From Caldilinea sp. CFX5 (GTDB taxonomy: Bacteria; Chloroflexota; Anaerolineae; Caldilineales; Caldilineaceae): a stretch of DNA of 28,995 bases. Under the pieces are notes generated by a model. The model was not told the DNA's origin. It saw nothing but the letters and a program-made list of their open reading frames with translations, and made no database searches. The stretch covers positions 1 to 28,995 of the forward strand of contig QWII01000123.1 of NCBI GenBank assembly GCA_021405325.1, given 5' to 3'. Shown one piece after another: positions 23,089 to 28,995 of this stretch. A program made the translations under genes and the position numbers. The number at the start of each line of letters is the position of its first letter. Within the stretch, counting starts at the first letter, position 1.

Positions 23089-24652
23089 AGAATACCAATT
23101 TATCGTCGATACCCCCATCAACCGGTAGCCGTGTGCCTGTGCGCCAATCGTAATAGCCAAAGTGGTATTGCAATTGCCCCGATTGTAGCTGGGGGGCCAC
23201 GGCAGAGAGATCCAGTTGATAGGTATTGGTCAAAATCTCACCCGGGCGCCAGGTGGTGGCCGGTCGCTCATCGCCCAGGGGTTGGGTATCGAGTTGGGCC
23301 GCCACGGTCAACGCCTGTTCATCACCGGCTAATGCCTGAAAAAAGAGATTATAATCAGTCGGCAACACGGCGACTGGTTGCCATGCTACCGCAAGGGTGG
23401 CCGTTTTTTGCTGACGATCTTCTGTCACCTTTGCGGAAAGCACCACAAGCTGATAATCACCCAAGACGGCCCGCGGCGCTGCCGGCGGTTGAACCTGGGT
23501 ATAGCTTGTGGTCAAGTACGGATAACTGCTCAACACCGTCAGCAGAAGCAAAACCGGCCAATACGGTGTCTGTTGCAATTGTGGCTGAACCACCGGCAGT
23601 AAGGCTGCGATCAGCGTCAAAAAAGGGAGCGCCGGTAACAAGATCTGCCACGGATAGGTCAACAAACGATCAGCTTGCGTCATTTGCCAAAAGAGCACAC
23701 TACTTGCCGTCGCCAAGAAAAGACAGCCCACGGTAACAAGCCAACCAAAGCCGAAGAGACGGGTGACCAGCGGGGAAAGCTGGGTTGGTCGTTGCACCCA
23801 CCAGAGCCACAGCGTTGCCAGACTACACAGGATGAGCGCCGCCCCCAACTGAAACGGATAGCCATCTTGCCAGCCGGGGACACTAGGCGCCACCTGCCAA
23901 CCAGGACGGAAAAACTGAAAGAGGGCGACAAAATGCTCGGTAAATTTCACTGTGGTTGGCACAGTCATGTTGAGCAGGGGGAATAAAGTTACCAGTGCAG
24001 CGACGCTGCTCACCAGCACGACCAAAACCGCCATCCAGTTGCGTTCCACTACAAGGGCGTAGAGCAACAAGAGTAATGAACAACAGAACGCCAACCCCGC
24101 CTGTGTCTGCCACATCCACCCGATCGCCACCAAGGTAATACCGGCCGCACTGATCACCCTGGTTTCGGTGTAAATAGTCAGGCCGGCCAGCGCAATCGGC
24201 AACAAGCCGATGATCAGGGCGTCGCTCAAACTGCCCCGGACATAGACGGTCGCCAGCAAGGGGGGCGCCAGCATGTAAAGCAAACCGGCGAAACCGGCGG
24301 CGCGATCGCCAAGATGGGTGCGCAACCAGGCATAGATCCCCAAACCACCCAGGAGAAAGGCAAGGATGAAGGTAATGCGCACTGCGGTGACGGCATCAAG
24401 GCCCAGCAACAACAAAGGTCGGGTTAATAGAAAGGTTGCGCGTCCACTGCCACGCCAGAGATCGGGGGCCATCGCCACACTGGCCAGGCTGCCCGGCTGA
24501 TCGACATTGAAGGTAGGGGCAAACCCTTCTAATGCCTCCCAATAGCCAGGATAGGTTGCCGGCGCCCAGGCAAACACACTGAGCAACAACAGAACCCAAA
24601 ACCCAACGCGCGGCGACAACGGCGAAAACGACGTATGCTGTGGAAGCTTCAT
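23078..24652 (-). CDS. Multi-pass membrane protein, companion of the PTPS-related protein
   Basis: 524 residues from the ATG at 24652; the frame extends 15 codons up, but a near-perfect promoter overlaps that extension. About ten membrane spans alternate from residue about 16 to 380 (for example VGFWVLLLLSVFAWAPATYP, ALIIGLLPIALAGLTIY, MAVLVVLVSSVAALVTLFPL). The first loop, with PTFNVDQPGSLASVAMAPDL followed by LWRGSGRATF, occupies the place of the substrate loop of GT39-like proteins. A soluble C-terminal beta domain (about 385-524) ends LPVDGGIDDKLVFYGN. SSYPYL before that domain echoes GSYPYL in the downstream protein, so the two share architecture and may form a heteromeric enzyme. The 11-nt overlap of stop and start codons indicates coupled translation. 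Function is inferred, not demonstrated. Confidence 0.8.
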   Translation of the reverse strand: MKLPQHTSFSPLSPRVGFWVLLLLSVFAWAPATYPGYWEALEGFAPTFNVDQPGSLASVAMAPDLWRGSGRATFLLTRPLLLLGLDAVTAVRITFILAFLLGGLGIYAWLRTHLGDRAAGFAGLLYMLAPPLLATVYVRGSLSDALIIGLLPIALAGLTIYTETRVISAAGITLVAIGWMWQTQAGLAFCCSLLLLLYALVVERNWMAVLVVLVSSVAALVTLFPLLNMTVPTTVKFTEHFVALFQFFRPGWQVAPSVPGWQDGYPFQLGAALILCSLATLWLWWVQRPTQLSPLVTRLFGFGWLVTVGCLFLATASSVLFWQMTQADRLLTYPWQILLPALPFLTLIAALLPVVQPQLQQTPYWPVLLLLTVLSSYPYLTTSYTQVQPPAAPRAVLGDYQLVVLSAKVTEDRQQKTATLAVAWQPVAVLPTDYNLFFQALAGDEQALTVAAQLDTQPLGDERPATTWRPGEILTNTYQLDLSAVAPQLQSGQLQYHFGYYDWRTGTRLPVDGGIDDKLVFYGN

Positions 24653-24658
24653 TCCAAA

Positions 24659-24689
24659 ATTATAGCATGGGGTACAACCCACTTTGCAA
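24659..24689 (-). promoter_or_regulatory. Extended -10 promoter giving a probable leaderless mRNA
   Basis: On the minus strand TGCTATAAT (24667-24659) is a perfect extended -10. The start codon of the membrane-protein gene begins 7 nt after the final T, exactly where transcription should start, and no Shine-Dalgarno sequence is present. TTGCAA at 24689-24684 is a possible -35 with a long 19-nt spacer. A leaderless transcript is inferred. Confidence 0.65.
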
Positions 24690-24714
24690 ATAAGCAAGGG
24701 GACGATAACAGTTA

Positions 24715-25134
24715 ATGGAAATTGATGGCAAGTTCTGGGATGACGACAAAAACAAACTGCGCTGGAATTTGCCCATGATGAGCGCGGGCGATATTTTCCA
24801 ACGCAACGTTCAATTGCAGATTGCCAAACTCAATCAAGCCTTAAAGCGAGGCGTCGGCGCTTTGACCGCCACGGTTGATGCACCCGGCTATTCACGCATG
24901 GAGGCGGCTACCCTGCTAGCCTTTGCGCCTGCACCACCCAGCAATGAAGACACGCTTGATGACACAGGCGCTATGATTGCCAGCAGCGATGGCGATGTTG
25001 TTCTGCTTGCGCCACCTGCCGCCGCTCCCAATGGCGTGCGCTTCCGCTACACCGATAGGAGTTACGCAGTTGACGGGCGCTACCAGAGACCTGTCAGGTT
25101 TGCGAAACCTGACAGGTCTTGTCCAACTGCGTAA
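24715..25134 (+). pseudogene. 5' fragment of the split YD-repeat gene
   Basis: 139 codons from an ATG with a distant AAGGGGA (about 12 nt upstream). The genuine coding part ends near 25055 (NGVRFRYTD). The last roughly 26 codons are translated from the palindromic element at 25056-25140, which supplies the TAA at 25132-25134. The fragment has no signal peptide although related YD proteins are exported, so the N-terminus may already have been lost; an in-frame TAA at 24706-24708 rules out a longer start. Visible pieces are a charged helical start (FQRNVQLQIAKLNQALKRG) and an Ala/Pro-rich stretch. It is in the same reading frame as the 25147-28902 frame, so only one stop codon separates them. 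Confidence 0.65.
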
Positions 25135-25140
25135 CTCCTA
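25056..25140. mobile_element. 81-bp palindromic element inserted in the YD-repeat gene
   Basis: TAGGAGTTACGCAGTTG (25056-25072) is exactly complementary to CAACTGCGTAACTCCTA (25124-25140). The outermost TA on each side may be the duplicated target, as in IS630/Tc1-type insertion, leaving an 81-bp element at 25058-25138. Its interior holds another hairpin, GACCTGTCAGGTTT-GCG-AAACCTGACAGGTC (25088-25118). The ends (GGAGTTACGCA) resemble those of the elements at 1-54 and 17151-17210 (GGACTTACGCA), so one transposase family may mobilise both. The insertion keeps the host frame and adds a single stop. Confidence 0.8.
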
Positions 25141-25146
25141 ACCGAG

Positions 25147-28100
25147 TTGTATAACTGGGAGACCCTCACCACCACGCTTCCTGCACCCACAATCGTTGAA
25201 CCCACACAAATAACCCTTGACTTGACCACTTCGGCGCCAATCACAGCGACAGCGCCCATAAGTACGGGCACACCAACAACGGATAGCCCGCTCGCAACAC
25301 CAACGACCGCAACTACGGATAGCCCCCTGGCAACGCCAACAAGCACATCGCCGGATGTTACGCAGCCAACGGTTGCCACTGATAAGCCTGTAAGCAAAGC
25401 CGATCACAACCTGGATGCCTACCGCGTCTGGCAGTTCGACGCCTTGCAGAATAACGCCGATCTGCACCTGTTGGACAGCGAAGTGTTCGTACAGGTGTCG
25501 GTGAAGAAATTGGTGAAAGCCGGCATCGACCCCGTCAGCTTGAGCCTGTGGACGCGGGAAGGCGCCGAAGGACGCTGGACGCCTGTACCCACGGTTTACG
25601 ACGCCGAACAACAGCGACTGCAAGCGTGGTTACCCCATTTCAGCCAATTTGGCTTAGGCGCCGGCTTACAACAGAGTGGCGACATGTTACCCAGCGTCAA
25701 AGCCTTTACCGTCGATCAACTCAATGGCGGCGCCAGCGTTAGCATCCCGCTGGAAACACCCAAGGGGGTGGGCGGCTTGAGTCCCAGCTTGAGCCTGAGC
25801 CATTCCAGCATTGTGATGGACGACCTCTTCCGCGAAGCCGGCGATTTTGAAATTGAAGGGCAAGCCGGCAGCGCCGGGATTGGTTGGCACCTGGGCGGGG
25901 TGAGCTACATTGCCCGCACGGATAATCGTTATGACAACAATAATCCCGATACCGAGAAGAAGTTTGCCCTGGTGCTCAATGGCACACGCGTCGGCATTAG
26001 CTTCCAGGATGGACTCTGGCGCACCAATCCCGAAATTTTCGCCAAAATTAGCTGGGCGGGCGCCAACAGCCATACGGGTAATCAGCAATACCAGGCCCAC
26101 GACTACAGCCCCTGGACGATCTGGACTGCTGACGGCACAAGGTATGAATTTGGCGATGCCGGCACCTTCCCCAACGCCTTCTCATCCACCAATCCCACCG
26201 CCACTTCGTTGGAACGCACCTTTGGCAACCAGACCTTCCGCGTCACCAAGCGCTGGTATTTGCGCAAAGTGACCGATCCGCTCGGTAATAGCATGGAGTA
26301 CGGCTATCAGGGTGAGCAGGGCTGGGAACAGGGCTGTGTCGATGGTGGTTGGGTTTCCGCCGGTCAACACTGGTATACACGCGCCATCGACCCCTCGGCC
26401 ATTCATTGGAGTGGTCAAAGTGGCGGCTATACCATGCGCGTCCTCTTTAGCTACGCCAGCCGCACCGACACGCGTATCACCGGTGACGGCACGAATGATT
26501 GTCTGCAACCGCTCTATGGTAGCAACAATCGTTTAACGACTGTCACGGTTCAGGTGTTAACCGGTGGCGCCTGGCACACCATGCGCAGCTATAGTCTTGG
26601 TCAGGGCACCTACACTTTCACCCGTCCCGGACAACTAGATAAATTCCGGCTCTATCTGAGCCACCTGGATCACCTGGGCGAGAATGGCGGCCAGCTCATT
26701 CGGTACAGCTTCGGTTACAATCCACTCAATCCCAACCGCATTCTGCTGACCAGCGCCAGCAACAGCCTGGGCGGCAGCGCCACCTATACCTACAACACAG
26801 TGCGTACCTCGTGCAGCAACAGCACATGCCCCTTTACCATGGATCGCTATGCCGTCACCCGCTATGTAACAGGCGATGGGCAGGGCAACACGCGCACCGT
26901 TGACCATTATTATGGCCCTGGTACGGTTGGCGATGAATGGTCAGCAGTGGCAGATGATGGCGGCTTTATGGGCTACAAAGAGGTACAGAGCACCTATTAT
27001 GCCCAAAATGGCACGAGCAGTGTGATCCGTTGGGAGCTATTACGCTCCTATAGCAGTGGCGCCGCCGCCGACCGCAGCAACCCCGACCCACGGCGCGGCA
27101 AGCTGCTGCGCCGGGAAGTGCGCAACGTCAATGGCGGCACCCTCTTCCAACTGGACGAGTATGATTGGAAAGCCTACTGGTTGGAGAATGGCGCCTGGCA
27201 GGGTACAGCCACCACAGCCTCGTGGCGACTCATTAACAACGTTGTCGTCTATCCCATCACCTGGATCAGGCTCGAAAAAGAGACGCAAACCATCGGCAGC
27301 GCCGTCAATGAAAAGCGCTATACCTACGAAGGCACCTATGGCAATCAGACCGCAGTGGCCGAATGGGCCGACGGCAGTTTGCAGCGCACCGCCAACACAG
27401 AATACTTCCCTAACAGCACGGCCTGGATTGTCAACAAGCCGGCGCGTGTGCGCGTTCTTGACAGCGGCGGCACTTGTCGCGCCGAAACCAGAACTGTCTA
27501 TGACGGCAACGGGACGAGCTACAATGCCGTACCCACCCAGGGCTTGGTGCGACGCATTCAGCGAGCACTGTCAAGCTGTGACACCGTCGCTTCGATTGCC
27601 GACACCAACAACAACTGGCAGGTCAGCTACTTTGAATACAATAGCTTTGGCAACCAAACCCGCGCGACCGAATTTGGCAACAGCAGCGCCCAGGATGTCA
27701 CCATCCGCACCGCCTATGAGACCGCCTATAATCTCTTCCCCGTTGAACAATGGTACGACGCCGGCCCAAATCACAAAGAAACAGCGCTCTACTACGGCGT
27801 CAATGGATTACCCATCACGGACGGCAAAGCCTTCTGGGGCGCCATGCAGGAACATTGCGGCGTCAACGATGTTTGTACCCGCCAGAGCTATGACCAATAT
27901 GGCCGGCGCGTCTACCGCTGGGAAGCGGTAACCAAAGGCAGCGCCTGGGCAGCCGACAGCGCAGCCCAGGTTTACTGGACATACACCCCCTACGGCAGTG
28001 GTCAAACCGCGACAACGCTGCTGGAATGGCGCAACCCACGCAGTGAGGGTAACTTTGTCCGTAAAGTCTACAATGGGTGGGGCGAACTGATTCAGGAACA

Positions 28101-28902
28101 ACGCGCCTATCAGAACTGGACAGCCGGCAATGGGCAGGAAATCATCACCGATTACCTCTATGATGCCCTGGGACGGCAGACGCGCGTGGGCGTGCCCTGG
28201 CTGACCACCAAATATGCCAGCGGCAACATCCTCCGCAGCACCACCTGGGTCAACGGCTTCACCGCCACCAGCTATGACGCCATTAGTCGTGTCACCTGGG
28301 TGACGGCGCCCAATGGCGAACAGCAACAGCATAACTATGTCGCCCGCCAAATGTCAATTGTCGGCATCGGGCGTAATGGCGACACCAACAAAATTCTGAA
28401 ATGGCAAGAGACCGATGGCCTGGGCCGGCTCAAAGACATCCGCACCTACAACCCCAACGGGGCTAGCTGGACAGTGAACGGCCAAGTGATCTTAACCCAC
28501 AATGTGCTGGGCAACCTGACGCAGGTCAATCATGTGGGCATTGGCACGAGCAGCTTCACCTATGATATCGGTGGGCGCAAAACAGCCATGAGCGACATCA
28601 ACCTGGGCAGTTGGAGCTATGGCTATGACCGCCAGGGCAAACTGACCCGCCAGACCGATGCGCGCAATGCCTCGATCTGTCTCTACTACGATGGTATGGC
28701 GCGGTTGACCGGCAAACATTTCCGCTGGGATACAAGCTGCCCGGCCAGTCCCAGCCTGAATGTGAGCTATGGCTATGACGCCGGCCACGCCGCCGGCAAC
28801 CGCAGCCGCGGCCAGTTGACCAGCGCCAGTGGCAATGGTTACAGCAAAGCAATCAGCTATAACGGCCAGGGCTTGCTCAGCCAGGAGACGGTCAGCATCT
28901 AG
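25147..28902 (+). CDS. SpvB-like/YD-repeat protein, main part, truncated at 3' end
   Basis: 1251 residues are open from a TTG at 25147, but no Shine-Dalgarno sequence precedes it. This is the continuation of the frame beginning at 24715. Order of parts: a Thr/Pro-rich linker (1-80); a small beta domain ending WLPHFSQFGLGAGL (about 90-175); an SpvB/TcdB-type entry (LNGGASVSIPLETPKGVGGL, then SPSLSLSHSS, about 190-220) with IGWHLGG; then YD-type repeats to the end (TYNTVRTSCSN, YDQYGRRVYRW, YDALGRQTRVG, YGYDRQGKLTRQTD). The protein stops at SYNGQGLLSQETVSI, in the middle of a repeat, with no RHS-core closure (DPxGxF, NPxxxxDPxG) and no toxin tip. Full-length relatives are large secreted shells enclosing a toxin. 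This copy is therefore damaged at both ends and probably not functional as read. Confidence 0.82.
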   Translation: MYNWETLTTTLPAPTIVEPTQITLDLTTSAPITATAPISTGTPTTDSPLATPTTATTDSPLATPTSTSPDVTQPTVATDKPVSKADHNLDAYRVWQFDALQNNADLHLLDSEVFVQVSVKKLVKAGIDPVSLSLWTREGAEGRWTPVPTVYDAEQQRLQAWLPHFSQFGLGAGLQQSGDMLPSVKAFTVDQLNGGASVSIPLETPKGVGGLSPSLSLSHSSIVMDDLFREAGDFEIEGQAGSAGIGWHLGGVSYIARTDNRYDNNNPDTEKKFALVLNGTRVGISFQDGLWRTNPEIFAKISWAGANSHTGNQQYQAHDYSPWTIWTADGTRYEFGDAGTFPNAFSSTNPTATSLERTFGNQTFRVTKRWYLRKVTDPLGNSMEYGYQGEQGWEQGCVDGGWVSAGQHWYTRAIDPSAIHWSGQSGGYTMRVLFSYASRTDTRITGDGTNDCLQPLYGSNNRLTTVTVQVLTGGAWHTMRSYSLGQGTYTFTRPGQLDKFRLYLSHLDHLGENGGQLIRYSFGYNPLNPNRILLTSASNSLGGSATYTYNTVRTSCSNSTCPFTMDRYAVTRYVTGDGQGNTRTVDHYYGPGTVGDEWSAVADDGGFMGYKEVQSTYYAQNGTSSVIRWELLRSYSSGAAADRSNPDPRRGKLLRREVRNVNGGTLFQLDEYDWKAYWLENGAWQGTATTASWRLINNVVVYPITWIRLEKETQTIGSAVNEKRYTYEGTYGNQTAVAEWADGSLQRTANTEYFPNSTAWIVNKPARVRVLDSGGTCRAETRTVYDGNGTSYNAVPTQGLVRRIQRALSSCDTVASIADTNNNWQVSYFEYNSFGNQTRATEFGNSSAQDVTIRTAYETAYNLFPVEQWYDAGPNHKETALYYGVNGLPITDGKAFWGAMQEHCGVNDVCTRQSYDQYGRRVYRWEAVTKGSAWAADSAAQVYWTYTPYGSGQTATTLLEWRNPRSEGNFVRKVYNGWGELIQEQRAYQNWTAGNGQEIITDYLYDALGRQTRVGVPWLTTKYASGNILRSTTWVNGFTATSYDAISRVTWVTAPNGEQQQHNYVARQMSIVGIGRNGDTNKILKWQETDGLGRLKDIRTYNPNGASWTVNGQVILTHNVLGNLTQVNHVGIGTSSFTYDIGGRKTAMSDINLGSWSYGYDRQGKLTRQTDARNASICLYYDGMARLTGKHFRWDTSCPASPSLNVSYGYDAGHAAGNRSRGQLTSASGNGYSKAISYNGQGLLSQETVSI

Positions 28903-28986
28903 TTACCGTAGGGTTTGAAAGAAGTGGACAATATCCCCACTCTTCTGATATGGTCAGAGTGCGAAAAAGATCATAATCAGGAGGGA

Positions 28987-28995
28987 ATGATGAAT
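28987..28995 (+). CDS. Start of a further gene (three codons visible)
   Basis: AGGAGG at 28979-28984 is followed by two adjacent in-frame ATG codons (28987 and 28990) and the window ends. The second ATG has the better spacing (5 nt). The product cannot be predicted. Its position 85 nt behind the truncated YD gene is where an immunity or a replacement gene would be looked for. Confidence 0.4.

Noticed and set aside
24715..28902. Reading the YD gene as two independent intact genes
   Set aside because: Both parts are in the same frame, the break falls exactly within a palindromic element, and the second part has no ribosome site.

Overview
The window looks like a chromosomal segment of a Chloroflexota bacterium, probably in the Anaerolineae/Caldilineae area. 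This is inferred from the mix of genes: DUF11-repeat surface proteins ending in a YLPLV-type tail, Pro/Thr-rich stalks, a kinase-like protein fused to an extracellular stalk, PTPS-related membrane proteins, SpvB/YD-repeat proteins, and many small palindromic repeats between genes. No 16S or other decisive taxonomic marker is present. Housekeeping anchors are rpsT (ribosomal protein S20), nth (endonuclease III) and pheT (Phe-tRNA synthetase beta).

Layout. (1) 1-3136, minus strand: the remains of a polymorphic-toxin locus. A 5'-truncated RHS/YD-repeat protein carries a C-terminal toxin-like domain. It is followed 7 nt later by a small putative immunity gene and then by a frameshifted HEAT-repeat gene. 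The toxin tip and the downstream genes look much more AT-rich than the RHS core. (2) 3334-3606: rpsT, closed by a 22-bp perfect-stem bidirectional terminator. (3) 3701-11474: envelope proteins. A DUF11 protein lies on the minus strand. Divergent from it is a translationally coupled pair: a membrane pseudokinase with a roughly 400-residue Pro/Thr-repeat stalk, and a kelch/DUF11 secreted protein. (4) 11551-14599: nth, a membrane EEP-family phosphodiesterase-like protein, an ECF sigma factor and a small companion gene. (5) 14596-17130: an unusual fusion of an ABC-type sugar-binding protein with a right-handed beta-helix domain. (6) 17422-24652, minus strand: pheT without pheS, a NUDIX hydrolase, and two overlapping multi-pass membrane proteins with a candidate leaderless promoter. 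(7) 24715-28902, plus strand: a long SpvB/YD-repeat protein. It is split by an in-frame stop carried by an 81-bp palindromic mobile element, and it ends abruptly in the middle of a YD repeat. The last bases hold the start of another gene behind a strong Shine-Dalgarno sequence.

Themes. Much of the coding capacity is for surface display: stalks, DUF11, kelch, YD and beta-helix domains. The intergenic spaces are occupied by at least five families of short repeats. These include a GGA-TTACGCA-ended MITE-like family, a 64-bp palindrome flanked by 8-bp direct repeats, and a 16-bp tandem repeat in the pheT leader. The two RHS/YD fragments near the window ends are complementary, one lacking its N-terminus and the other its C-terminus, and both point outwards. 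One inversion of the DNA between them would place them head-to-tail.
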